64,000 bases of DNA from JACOMS01 sp051252005 (lineage in GTDB: Bacteria; Pseudomonadota; Alphaproteobacteria; Caulobacterales; Maricaulaceae), in the NCBI GenBank assembly GCA_051252005.1, contig JBPOEZ010000004.1, forward strand, positions 62,001 through 126,000, given 5' to 3'. The notes under the pieces were generated by a model. That model was not told where the DNA came from and made no database searches. It saw only the letters and a program-made list of their open reading frames with translations. Of the stretch, positions 16,719 through 25,009 are shown piece after piece; position 1 is the first letter of the stretch, and each line of letters opens with the position of its first letter. Made by a program: the position numbers and the translations under genes.

Positions 16719-18026
16719 TTAAACGGGAAGTCTGATAACGGCTTTCAGGCCGCCCATATCGCTGACGTCCAGCGTAAGTGTTCCGCCGTGGCCTTGAGCG
16801 ATATCGCGGGAAATGGAGAGGCCTAGGCCCACACCGTCAATGTTTTGGTTTCGCGCTTCGTCGAGGCGGTGGAAAGGTTTAAATGCGTCCTCGCGGCTTT
16901 CTGCGGCAATTCCGGGGCCGTCATCTTCGACCCAAATTTCCGACGCAGCGTCGCCGCAGTGCAGAGTGACTTTAACGCTCTTGCCGTATTTTTTTGCGTT
17001 ACTGATGAGGTTCTGAACAGCGCGGTTCAGGCCAATCGGTTTGATGCTCGCCGTGCCGTCTTCGCTAATGACAAGCTTAGGTTTCGGGGCCGGTAAGCGG
17101 TCAATGATACTGATGAGAAACTCACTCATGAGCACGGGTTCGGACAGCTCCCCCGCTTGGCCACGAGCAAAATTGAGGTAACCCTCAAGCATGTTTTCCA
17201 TGTCTTTAAGATCTTTGCGCGCCGCGCGGTTTTCTTTTGTGTCGTCCTGCATCGCCATATGCAGATTTAGCCGCGTCAGAGGCGTGCGTAGATCGTGGCT
17301 GACCCCTGCGAGCAAGGTTATGCGCTGTTCAATATGGCGTTTGATGCGGTGGCGCATTTTCAAGAACGAGTGCCCTGCAAGACGAACTTCGGACGCGCCA
17401 GACGGTTTATAGTCGCTAATGTCCTGTCCCTTACCAAAGGCATCGGCGGCGTCCGCGAGGCGCGAAATCGGCCGCGCTTGGTTGCGAATAAAAAGGATGC
17501 TGACGAGGGTGAGCAGAACCGTCGCGGTCACAAGCCAGAAAATAAACACATACCCCGTCGGCGCAAACACCCGTTCACGAGCGGCAATAAACCGAAGCAC
17601 GCCTTCGTCAACGGCGACGCGAATGTCGATATGGTTCGGATAGCGCGTCGTATCGAACCAGAACGGATCATCCAGACTTTCGATCAGGGCGCGCTGCACG
17701 GTCTTGTCCAGCACAGAGAAGAAAGCTTTGCGCGTACTGGTCGGGAGCTTATCGCCCTCATCGAGCGCAACAGAAAGCTCCATTTTTGGCCGGATCATAC
17801 GGTCAAGGCGCTCGGCGCGCTCAAGGCTTGGCGCTTGTTTGTAAAGCTCTACCGTGACAGCGACATCAGAGGCTACGCCGTTCGAAAGATTGGCCGTGAC
17901 CGTCGCCCAGTGCGCATTGAAGAAAATATAGGCGACCACAATCTGCATCAAAGCCACAGGCAAAATGATAATCAGAAGCGAGCGCCCAAAAAGGCTTTTC
18001 GGTAGATATGACTTTATCGGATTCAA
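16719..18026 (-). CDS. Sensor histidine kinase, EnvZ-like
   Basis: A 435-residue inner-membrane kinase. Two membrane helices (about 13-33 and 155-180) flank a periplasmic sensor region of about 120 residues, followed by a HAMP linker (about 180-235). The H-box is GVSHDLRTPLTRL, the N-box NLISNAKKYG, and the ATP-binding motifs are DDGPGI and GVGLGLSIS. Its start overlaps the end of the upstream OmpR-type regulator by 4 bases, so the two are translationally coupled partners. In relatives such pairs respond to osmotic or envelope conditions; the signal here is unknown. It converges on prfB with 2 bases between stops. Confidence 0.93.
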   Translation of the reverse strand: MNPIKSYLPKSLFGRSLLIIILPVALMQIVVAYIFFNAHWATVTANLSNGVASDVAVTVELYKQAPSLERAERLDRMIRPKMELSVALDEGDKLPTSTRKAFFSVLDKTVQRALIESLDDPFWFDTTRYPNHIDIRVAVDEGVLRFIAARERVFAPTGYVFIFWLVTATVLLTLVSILFIRNQARPISRLADAADAFGKGQDISDYKPSGASEVRLAGHSFLKMRHRIKRHIEQRITLLAGVSHDLRTPLTRLNLHMAMQDDTKENRAARKDLKDMENMLEGYLNFARGQAGELSEPVLMSEFLISIIDRLPAPKPKLVISEDGTASIKPIGLNRAVQNLISNAKKYGKSVKVTLHCGDAASEIWVEDDGPGIAAESREDAFKPFHRLDEARNQNIDGVGLGLSISRDIAQGHGGTLTLDVSDMGGLKAVIRLPV

Positions 18027-18730
18027 GACAGGGTTTCTGTCAGGAGACGATATCCGTGTCCGCGCACGGTCAAAATATAAAGAGGTTCAGCTGGATTGTC
18101 TTCGATCTTGCGCCGAAGCCGCGTCATCTGCACATCGACAGCGCGCTCTGATTTAGCTCTTATTTTCTCCGATAGGGCGTAACGGCTAACAGGCGCGCCG
18201 CCGCAACGGGCGAGCAGGGTCAAAAGCGCTTCTTCGCCCGTCGTCAAGCGCACGCGCTCCCCGTCTTTGGTAAGGGTGAGCCGTTCCAAATTATATTCCC
18301 ACGGGCCAAAACGGACTTCGCTCGCGGGGGCCGTTGTACCCAGACGCCGGAAAATCGCCTCGATCCGAAGGACAAGCTCTTCGGGTTCAAACGGCTTGGG
18401 TAAGTAGTCATCGGCTCCGGCTTTGAGGCCTTCAATACGGTCTTCGGCTTCGCCTTTGGCCGTCAGCAATATAATCGGAATGTCGTCCTTGGTGCGAAGC
18501 GAACGAGTCAGCGAAAACCCGTCTTCGCCCGGCATCATCACATCAAGGATTAAGAGGTCATAGGCGAGGCTATCCATCAAATTGCGGGCCTCTTCGGCAT
18601 TGCCAGCTGTGGAAACGCGGAAGCCATGACGCATCAAATACGCCTTTAAAAGATCACGAATGCGGTCATCATCATCAACTACAAGAAGATGTATGTCGCG
18701 CCGTTCTAAAATTTCTGACTCTGTGCCCAA
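18023..18730 (-). CDS. OmpR-family response regulator
   Basis: A receiver domain with the phospho-acceptor Asp in LLILDVMMPGEDG, an acidic pocket in VVDDDDRI and Lys in LLTAKGEAED, joined to a winged-helix DNA-binding domain (about 140-232). It is the partner of the kinase that follows with a 4-base overlap. The reading frame stays open to 18856, but that would run into the divergent aminotransferase coding region and add unrelated residues. I prefer the TTG at 18730, with AAGGG about 9 bases upstream, giving 235 residues, the usual OmpR length. The start is the only uncertain part. Confidence 0.9.
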   Translation of the reverse strand: MGTESEILERRDIHLLVVDDDDRIRDLLKAYLMRHGFRVSTAGNAEEARNLMDSLAYDLLILDVMMPGEDGFSLTRSLRTKDDIPIILLTAKGEAEDRIEGLKAGADDYLPKPFEPEELVLRIEAIFRRLGTTAPASEVRFGPWEYNLERLTLTKDGERVRLTTGEEALLTLLARCGGAPVSRYALSEKIRAKSERAVDVQMTRLRRKIEDNPAEPLYILTVRGHGYRLLTETLS

Positions 18731-18733
18731 TTT

Positions 18734-18762
18734 TTGACCCTTTTTTCTCGTCAATGCATATT
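18734..18762 (+). promoter_or_regulatory. Candidate promoter for the branched-chain aminotransferase
   Basis: TTGACC at 18734-18739, a 17-base spacer and CATATT at 18757-18762 resemble a sigma-70-type promoter. It lies about 80 bases upstream of the aminotransferase ATG, in the short divergent region beside the response regulator. Confidence 0.4.
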
Positions 18763-18840
18763 GACTTACCCGTGTGCGGGATGACAATGCCGACAAATTA
18801 TCTGCCCCGCAAGAGGGCGCATCATTACGAAGAGTTTCAA

Positions 18841-19719
18841 ATGATTGAAAAAGCATACCATGATCGCGACGGCCACATTTGGATGGACGGAGAATTCATT
18901 GATTGGCGCGAGACAAAGATCCACGTCTTGACCCATTCCCTCCATTATGGCTCCGCTGTGTTCGAAGGCAATCGCGCCTATGAGGGCGAAATTTTCCGCC
19001 TCCGCGATCACACGAACCGCTTGCTCAAATCCGCTAATTTCATGGGCTACGAAATTCCTTACACCGCCGAACAAATCGACGAAGCCTGTATTAAAACCCT
19101 AGAGAAAACCGGATTGAAAGATGCCTATCTTCGCCCCGTTGCGTGGCGCGGCTCAGAAATGATGGGCGTAGCGTCTAAAAACAACCAAATCCACCTTGCG
19201 GTCGCGGCGTGGCATTGGGGTAGTTACTTCCCTGACAAAATGAAGGGTATCCGCCTCTGCTGGTCCGATTGGAAACGCCCAGCGCCGGATACGATCCCGT
19301 GTAAATCCAAAGGCGCAGGTCTTTATATGATCTGTACTTTGTCCAAAGATGCCGCCGCAGCCAAAGGCTATGACGACGCGCTTATGCTCGATTACCGTGG
19401 CCGCGTAGCCGAATGTACGGGCGCGCATATCTTCTTTATCCGGGGCGGCGAACTGCACACACCGAGCAATGATATCCTCCTCGACGGTATTACCCATGAC
19501 ACGGTCTTAAAGCTCGCGGCAAAACGCGGACTAAAAGTTTTTACCCGCGATATCCACCCGAGCGAGCTTCCGCATTTCGACGAGTGCTTTGTCGTCGGAA
19601 CCGCCGCCGAAGTCACACCCGTGCGCGAAATCGAAGGTACGCATTACACACCGGGCAAAGTCTGTCAGGCAATGGTCAGCGACTATGATGACCTAGTCCG
19701 CCGCAAAATCAGCCTCTAG
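18841..19719 (+). CDS. ilvE: Branched-chain amino acid aminotransferase
   Basis: A 292-residue class IV PLP aminotransferase that interconverts Leu, Ile and Val with their 2-oxo acids. The N-terminal segment HIWMDGEFIDW is typical, and the PLP lysine is in PCKSKGAGLY. ECTGAHIFF and GTAAEVTPV are further family motifs. The frame is open from 18754, but those residues overlap the divergent regulator's promoter region and have no family match; the ATG at 18841 opens with MIEKAYHDRDG, a normal IlvE start. Confidence 0.94.
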   Translation: MIEKAYHDRDGHIWMDGEFIDWRETKIHVLTHSLHYGSAVFEGNRAYEGEIFRLRDHTNRLLKSANFMGYEIPYTAEQIDEACIKTLEKTGLKDAYLRPVAWRGSEMMGVASKNNQIHLAVAAWHWGSYFPDKMKGIRLCWSDWKRPAPDTIPCKSKGAGLYMICTLSKDAAAAKGYDDALMLDYRGRVAECTGAHIFFIRGGELHTPSNDILLDGITHDTVLKLAAKRGLKVFTRDIHPSELPHFDECFVVGTAAEVTPVREIEGTHYTPGKVCQAMVSDYDDLVRRKISL

Positions 19720-19751
19720 GACGAGTTTATTGCGGCCGATCATACCATAAA

Positions 19752-19786
19752 CCGTCATCCCGCGCCCGACGCGGGATCCCGAACGG
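19752..19786. repeat. REP-like palindrome
   Basis: The arms ATCCCGCG (19757-19764) and CGCGGGAT (19770-19777) form a perfect 8-bp stem around CCCGA; CCGT and ACGG extend the symmetry outside. There is no T-run, so it is not a standard terminator. GTCATCCCGC-type palindromes are dispersed intergenic repeats in many alphaproteobacteria. It marks the junction between the core ilvE gene and the defence genes. Confidence 0.6.
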
Positions 19787-19922
19787 TTGTGACTGAAGCA
19801 GGGGGTTTGGGAGCGGCATGGGTGCTTTGGGGGCTTAACGGACTTAAGTAATTTTTATTCTAAGTTGCAAAGTGTAGCGCTAATAGTGATACTTCTAAGT
19901 GAATTGAGCGTTGGATGCGAGT

Positions 19923-21125
19923 ATGAATAACAATGAAGTCGATATTGCAGAGCAATTTGAAAAGCACCTTAACAGCCCCAAGCAAACATGGTTGCTGGGC
20001 GCAGGTGCAAGCTTTCAATCTAATATTCCTCTGATGTACCCGTTGACTGAGCGAGTTTTTGAGATTGCTTCAACTAAGGCTTTTTTAGGAGATGAGGATG
20101 CAATAGCGATAATTGATTTTGTGAAGAGCGATATTGATGAAACAGCACATATTGAGATTTTTCTTACTCATTTATCCGATTTGATTTCTATGGCTGAAAG
20201 ATCACGCACGCACACTGTTGCTATTGGGGCCAACACCGCCACCAAAGCTAAACTTACTTCCGTTCACTTGAAGCTACTCGATGTAATCGCGGACATTATT
20301 AGGTGGGGGTATAAGCCAGCAACTGGAGACGCCGAGGCTATTGAAGGCGAAATGGGAAAGTCGATCACAAAAATCAAAGCCCATAAAGAGTTTATAAAAG
20401 CTATTTTTCTCCAGAACAGAGCTGGCTTAGAAAAACATCGTAGCGGTGTTGAGTTTTTTACAACAAATTATGATACTCTAATAGAAGATGCGCTGGCGCT
20501 AAATCAAGTACCTTATTGTGACGGCTTTACTGGTGGTGCAGTTGGGTTTTGGAAAGAGAGTCTTGATACTAGCCAAAAGGCTGTTGTCACTAAATTACAT
20601 GGCTCAATTGATTGGTTTCGTTCCAGTAGTCCTCCTCGCCCGCTATTGCGGGTACGATATGGCGACACCTATCACGCCGATGAACAGGGGGCTGTGATGA
20701 TTTATCCTCAAGCCTCGAAATATGTAAATGCTCAAGAAAACCCTTTTGCTCAATTGTTTGATCGCTTTCGGAGCCGTTTATCTGAGGGAACTGACCAAGT
20801 TTTATTAATATGCGGTTATTCATTTGGGGATGATCATATTAATGCCGATATTGAGCAAGCAATGTCCAAGACACGAAGCCAGCTCACAATTGTAGCTTTT
20901 TCTGGCGAAACAGACGGGCAACTTCCTCCGGTATTGAATGCTTGGCGTGATGGCCGATCATTTAGCGATAGAATATATATTGCCAGCCCTAAAGGTCTTC
21001 ACCGTGGCGCATCAGACCCTTGTTTCGGAAAAGATGGAGGTTCGAGAGACTGGTGGACCTTTACTGGTATGACTAAATTGTTCGCAGAAGGCTTACCGAA
21101 AGATATTCAAGAGGCACTGCAATGA
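19923..21125 (+). CDS. Sir2-like NADase effector of a Sir2-HerA defence pair
   Basis: A protein of about 400 residues with the SIR2 Rossmann fold. Motifs in order: LLGAGASF (GAGAS at 26-30) for NAD binding, TTNYDTLIEDA (Asn182), LHGSIDW (His226) and GYSFGDDHINADIE. Asn182 and His226 sit where SIR2 NADases have catalytic residues. In described Sir2-HerA antiphage systems this subunit degrades NAD+ when assembled on the HerA hexamer. Its stop overlaps the HerA start (ATGA), so the two are coupled. A TTG at 19911 is an alternative start. Base use is AT-richer than in neighbouring core genes, as expected for a transferred cassette. Confidence 0.88.
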   Translation: MNNNEVDIAEQFEKHLNSPKQTWLLGAGASFQSNIPLMYPLTERVFEIASTKAFLGDEDAIAIIDFVKSDIDETAHIEIFLTHLSDLISMAERSRTHTVAIGANTATKAKLTSVHLKLLDVIADIIRWGYKPATGDAEAIEGEMGKSITKIKAHKEFIKAIFLQNRAGLEKHRSGVEFFTTNYDTLIEDALALNQVPYCDGFTGGAVGFWKESLDTSQKAVVTKLHGSIDWFRSSSPPRPLLRVRYGDTYHADEQGAVMIYPQASKYVNAQENPFAQLFDRFRSRLSEGTDQVLLICGYSFGDDHINADIEQAMSKTRSQLTIVAFSGETDGQLPPVLNAWRDGRSFSDRIYIASPKGLHRGASDPCFGKDGGSRDWWTFTGMTKLFAEGLPKDIQEALQ

Positions 21126-22981
21126 GTGATTTTCATATTGATAAAGATTTAGAGATTGGCTCGGTTTTTGAAGTTGCAGGAAGTGAAATTAAAATAGCTC
21201 TCAGCAAAAGCATCACAGAGCTTACTCGAAGTCACAGCGGCCGTGTTTATAACGTAGGCCAAATCGGCAGCCTTCTTAAGATGCATCTTGGAAGGAAAAT
21301 TTTATTCGCTACCGTAAAACTATTGCGGCTACAGTCAGATGAAGAAATTGCGGCCATACAGGCAAATGATCATTTAGTTCATCAGAGCCAAGATCGCAGA
21401 GTCATAGAGGCATCTCTCTTGGGCGAGGCTTGGTTCGATACAACTTCAAACACATTGAACTTTAAACGAGGCGTTTCATTATATCCTCTTCCTCTTCAAG
21501 CAGTTCATCTTGTTACTAAGACTGAAACAGAAGCACTGTTCATTAGCGCTGAAAGCGCCTCGGGCGAAGATTATGACAATCGCGTAGACCTTGGTGACTA
21601 TGCTGGTGCTACCAGAGTAAGCTGTCGCGCAAATATGGATAAGTTGTTCGGTCAACACTGCGCGATATTGGGCTCGACTGGTTCAGGGAAATCTAGTGCT
21701 GTGGCTGGAATAATTCACTCAGTTTTAGATGCAGAACCGCGTGAAGGCGTAAAAGCGAAACCCAATATAGTGTTGATAGACCCACACGGAGAATATGGGG
21801 CAGCTTTCGAAGGAAAAGCTCAACTTCTTAGGGCGTATGAAAGCCTGAACGGTGATGGAGAAGCTGGAACATTATTGAAATTACCTTACTGGTTGATGTC
21901 TAGCGATGAGTTTCGCTCTCTCATTAGCGGAAAAACTGAGTTTGAGGCGACCTCGCAGGCGAATGTTATATATAAAGCACTGGCTCATGCCCGCATGGTA
22001 GAGGCAGGCCTTTGTCGGTCTGCGCTAAGGCCTATTCAGGAACAAATCGATAACTTAGGGGATTTTCAACACGTCGAAGACGCTATCCCTGTTACTCCCG
22101 ATAAAGAAGCTCTGATACCTGCCTTTGATCGAGATAAACCTAGACCATTCAAACTGTCCGAGTTTGAGGCGCATATAAGACATAGGCAAGCTTACAAACC
22201 CGGAAAAAATGGTGCATGGGATTATTACACGCCTGCTGCGTTCGAAAGCGCTTTTTCGTCAATACTGAGTAAGCTGAATGTTCTGCGTTTAGATCCACGC
22301 ATTAGTTTCATGATGCGAGAGCATGATAAAACGCATCCTTCACTTACTTTTTGTATTGCTCAACTCCTCCATAGACCAATTGATAATGATAGCGGTTTAA
22401 AGGTTATCGACATTTCAGGAATACCGAATGAAATAGCGGGGCCTCTAACGGGTGCAATATGCAGACTTCTATTCCAATATAAAGTTTTTCAAACGCGCGA
22501 AGAGCGTGAAAAAGACCCTGTAGCTATTATCTGCGAAGAGGCTCACCGTTATGTGCCAGATCGCGGTGAAGCCCAATATGATGTGGCCCAAACTGCTGTG
22601 CGGAGGATAGCTAGAGAAGGTAGGAAGTATGGGCTGGGCTTGGTTCTTGTTTCGCAACGACCTTCAGATGTAGAAGGCACAGTGATTTCCCAATGTAATT
22701 CCTGGATAGTTTTACGACTAACCAATAGCCGCGATCAAGAGCATGTGTCTCGTTTTTTGCCTGATAGTCTTTCAGGCATGACGAAGCAATTGTCGTCACT
22801 ACCTAGGCAAGAAGCTATATTTGTCGGAGAGGCTTCAGCTCTTCCCGCTAGGATAAGACTTAGAACATTAAGTAAAGAACAGCTTCCAAAGTCTGCTGAT
22901 ATTTCATTCGCTAAAGCCTGGTCATCTGATCCAATAAGTGACGACGGCCTAAGCGCTATATCGGATCGAATGACAAAATAA
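21122..22981 (+). CDS. HerA-like ATPase of a Sir2-HerA defence pair
   Basis: A 619-residue HerA/FtsK-superfamily ATPase. A HAS-barrel-like N-terminal region (about 1-100) precedes the ATPase core: Walker A GSTGSGKS (184-191), IDPHGEYG, Walker B IICEEAHRY near 469-477 and the SQRPSDV motif. HerA proteins form hexamers; in the Sir2-HerA antiphage system the hexamer scaffolds and activates the Sir2 subunit. It overlaps the sir2 gene by 4 bases, and no third gene is coupled to it; the next gene has its own LexA-controlled promoter. Phage specificity cannot be read from sequence. Confidence 0.9.
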   Translation: MSDFHIDKDLEIGSVFEVAGSEIKIALSKSITELTRSHSGRVYNVGQIGSLLKMHLGRKILFATVKLLRLQSDEEIAAIQANDHLVHQSQDRRVIEASLLGEAWFDTTSNTLNFKRGVSLYPLPLQAVHLVTKTETEALFISAESASGEDYDNRVDLGDYAGATRVSCRANMDKLFGQHCAILGSTGSGKSSAVAGIIHSVLDAEPREGVKAKPNIVLIDPHGEYGAAFEGKAQLLRAYESLNGDGEAGTLLKLPYWLMSSDEFRSLISGKTEFEATSQANVIYKALAHARMVEAGLCRSALRPIQEQIDNLGDFQHVEDAIPVTPDKEALIPAFDRDKPRPFKLSEFEAHIRHRQAYKPGKNGAWDYYTPAAFESAFSSILSKLNVLRLDPRISFMMREHDKTHPSLTFCIAQLLHRPIDNDSGLKVIDISGIPNEIAGPLTGAICRLLFQYKVFQTREEREKDPVAIICEEAHRYVPDRGEAQYDVAQTAVRRIAREGRKYGLGLVLVSQRPSDVEGTVISQCNSWIVLRLTNSRDQEHVSRFLPDSLSGMTKQLSSLPRQEAIFVGEASALPARIRLRTLSKEQLPKSADISFAKAWSSDPISDDGLSAISDRMTK

Positions 22982-23051
22982 CAACATTAAAGCTGGTGTT
23001 CGCTTTGGGGATCAACTTGCTGTGTTGGAATTGAGCCGTGGAATATATTCC

Positions 23052-23080
23052 TTGACTTGAAGGCCTTTTTGTTCTATATA
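23052..23080 (+). promoter_or_regulatory. Promoter of the SOS-type membrane protein gene
   Basis: TTGACT (23052-23057), exactly 17 bases, then TATATA (23075-23080): a near-consensus sigma-70-type promoter. The LexA box covers the -10 hexamer, the usual arrangement for repression. Confidence 0.75.
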
Positions 23081-23085
23081 TGTTC
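23071..23085 (+). promoter_or_regulatory. LexA (SOS) box, alphaproteobacterial type
   Basis: GTTC-TATATAT-GTTC is a perfect match to the direct repeat GTTC-N7-GTTC bound by alphaproteobacterial LexA. It overlaps the -10 box of a good promoter and lies 26 bases upstream of the start of the downstream open frame. Confidence 0.8.
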
Positions 23086-23111
23086 TCATGTAAATTACAG
23101 GAAGCCCCATC

Positions 23112-23639
23112 ATGACCCCCGCAGCCCTTCAACCCATAGATAGACAGGAGATCACGCCTCGGCTTACGCCGCTCGCGCTGTTGTGCCTGCCTGTTATTAT
23201 GGCGTTTGTGGGCGTGGTTCGGTTTGCTGCGCGGGTTGGTATTATACGGTTTGAGCCGCCCGTCACCCATCACCAACATGTTTTGGGCCTGTATAAAAAT
23301 CGTTATTTTCGCCGGGCCCGTGCAGCCTGTATTCGCAAAGAATATAGTCTTATGAAAAAGACGGGAAAGCCTATAACGGCGCTGACTTATTTCCCCCGCC
23401 GCCACGCCTTTTTAGCCTTCAAAGACCTATGGTCGGGCAGGGGTAAGGCCGCTCAGTTCTTAGAAGAATATGCCCGCGAGGGCGGCGCAGGCCGCGTTCA
23501 AGTCTTTGGCCTGTCCTCCGCGCATTATGTTGTCGCCGTGGTGCTGGCTTTGCTAGGAAAATCCGCGCGAAACGATGCGGCCCTAACAGGACAGTCTTCC
23601 CTTAGCCTCGCCGCGCCGCTAGATCCCGCGCCGCCGTAA
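23112..23639 (+). CDS. Unknown membrane protein under LexA control (candidate SOS gene)
   Basis: 175 residues, no family recognised. A hydrophobic helix near the N-terminus (about 21-43) is followed by an Arg/Lys-rich region (65-110), a second hydrophobic stretch (about 138-149) and a Pro/Ala-rich tail. AGGAAG lies 8 bases upstream of the ATG, and a LexA box covers its promoter, so induction by DNA damage is expected. Known LexA-controlled single-helix proteins in Caulobacter (SidA) block division; the resemblance here is in layout, not in sequence. A 149-residue open frame on the opposite strand is judged a shadow because only this strand has promoter and ribosome-binding signals. Confidence 0.7.
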   Translation: MTPAALQPIDRQEITPRLTPLALLCLPVIMAFVGVVRFAARVGIIRFEPPVTHHQHVLGLYKNRYFRRARAACIRKEYSLMKKTGKPITALTYFPRRHAFLAFKDLWSGRGKAAQFLEEYAREGGAGRVQVFGLSSAHYVVAVVLALLGKSARNDAALTGQSSLSLAAPLDPAPP

Positions 23640-23718
23640 CCACCATTTTCGTCTCTAAATATTTACGCCGCCCCTCAAGACCCGAGGGCGCGGACGTCGG
23701 TACTTGTTCCGTTGTGTT

Positions 23719-24360
23719 TTAGGCGTCTTTCAGCGCGGCTTTGAAATAAAGCGAGCCCGTATAGACGGATAAAGCCGCCGCAACCCAGAGCGCAAGAACG
23801 CCGAAATTAGCACTCAAATCAATTAGCCCCATAGGGGTGATTTCAAGGTTTGCAGGCGGGTTTAGCGGGATTTGCGCTTGCCACGCGATGAGCAAGGCGA
23901 TGGCGAGCATCTCGCACGCGGTTTTCCATTTCGCTAGCTTTGTCGGCGGCATAGCGCGGGCGCTGAGCGCGGCATGTTCGCGCGCGCCGCTGACAAGAAT
24001 ATCTCGGCCAATGATCGCAAGCGCCGGAATAAGAAAGATGAGATGCCCTTCTGTGACGATGAGTATCGCGATGAGGCACCCTGCGACGAGGAGCTTGTCA
24101 GCAATTGGGTCAATCATACGGCCGAAATCGCTAACCAAGCCCCATCGACGGGCTAAAAACCCATCAAGAAAATCTGTAAGCGCGGCGAGGGCGAAGAGCC
24201 CTAAAACGATAGAGGGTTTGCCGAGGAAACCGGGCTCAATATCGCCGACGGTTAAAATGCCAAGGATTAGGAACGGGATGGATAGGATGCGAAAAACCGT
24301 TAGCTGGTTCGGCACTTTGGCATATTTATGGGGAGCGTCCGTCTTGGTATCAGGCATCAT
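23719..24360 (-). CDS. pgsA: CDP-diacylglycerol-glycerol-3-phosphate 3-phosphatidyltransferase
   Basis: A 213-residue integral membrane enzyme that makes phosphatidylglycerol phosphate, the committed step to PG and cardiolipin. The CDP-alcohol phosphotransferase signature is complete: DFLDGFLARR then GRMIDPIAD, matching D-x2-D-G-x2-A-R-x8-G-x3-D-x3-D. Five to six membrane segments are apparent. Its start overlaps the end of a second, degenerate family member by 11 bases, and uvrC lies upstream of that. All three are probably co-transcribed from right to left. Confidence 0.94.
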   Translation of the reverse strand: MMPDTKTDAPHKYAKVPNQLTVFRILSIPFLILGILTVGDIEPGFLGKPSIVLGLFALAALTDFLDGFLARRWGLVSDFGRMIDPIADKLLVAGCLIAILIVTEGHLIFLIPALAIIGRDILVSGAREHAALSARAMPPTKLAKWKTACEMLAIALLIAWQAQIPLNPPANLEITPMGLIDLSANFGVLALWVAAALSVYTGSLYFKAALKDA

Positions 24361-25009
24361 TCGCCGCTTTCCCGCGTCCTGTCAGAAGCTGAAATCCAGT
24401 GTAAAGTGAAAACAAGGCGGCGATCCAGAGAAGCGCTAATCCGGCTTGTCCAACCCACGGGGCAGAATAGACGCCGGTGACCGCGTCGCTTGACCCTGAC
24501 ATAGAGCCGATCCAGCTTGAAAGCCAAGGCGAGGCCACCATTGTGCAAACGGCAAGCATGCTGACAAATGTTTTCACGCTGCCGAACTTCGTTTCGGGCC
24601 AGCCTGTGGTTTTGAACGCGCGGCCTTTGACAAGGCCGATCATAACGTCGCGGGCAATGATAATCCCCGCAGGAACGGCAAAAACCCACGTCGCAGCATC
24701 GGCGGCGTAAAGTGCCCAGAGCATCGCGGCGAGGGTTCCCGTAATCAGCGCCGTATCGGCAATATCGTCAAACCATCCAAGCGCGCGATCTTTTGATTTT
24801 TCGCCGCCGCCAATCATGTCATCAAAAATATCGGTGAGGGCCGCAATTAGGAATAGGATGGAAGCCAAAACGGCCATGTCGAGACCAGGCCAGCCTTTGA
24901 TAATCACAAACATAATGATCGGCGTCAGGGCAACTCGGACAAGGGTCAACCCGTCGGCAAATGCGCCGCCGATTTTCCCTAAATCATTATTCAAAGGTTT
25001 CTCATTCAT
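24350..25009 (-). CDS. CDP-alcohol phosphatidyltransferase-like protein with degenerate motif
   Basis: A polytopic protein of about 220 residues with the family's fold pattern, but the catalytic signature reads DIFDDMIGG then LGWFDDIAD. Compared with pgsA, the Gly of DG is Asp, the AR pair is GG and the Gly eight residues on is replaced. The outer aspartates remain. It may act on an unusual alcohol or have lost activity. It overlaps the uvrC stop (ATGAATGA) and the pgsA start, so expression is coupled. In-frame ATGs at 25021 and 25030 are alternative starts; 25009 gives the smallest overlap. Confidence 0.8.
   Translation of the reverse strand: MNEKPLNNDLGKIGGAFADGLTLVRVALTPIIMFVIIKGWPGLDMAVLASILFLIAALTDIFDDMIGGGEKSKDRALGWFDDIADTALITGTLAAMLWALYAADAATWVFAVPAGIIIARDVMIGLVKGRAFKTTGWPETKFGSVKTFVSMLAVCTMVASPWLSSWIGSMSGSSDAVTGVYSAPWVGQAGLALLWIAALFSLYTGFQLLTGRGKAANDA

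Noticed and set aside
17295..18005. 236-codon plus-strand open frame
   Set aside because: Lies wholly within the EnvZ-like kinase on the other strand, whose motifs are intact; a shadow.
19752..19786. Palindrome as a phage attachment site or terminator
   Set aside because: No T-run and no second copy flanking the Sir2-HerA genes was seen; it fits a dispersed REP-like repeat better.
22956..23405. 149-codon minus-strand open frame opposite the LexA-controlled gene
   Set aside because: No promoter or ribosome-binding site on that strand, whereas the plus strand has both and a LexA box.
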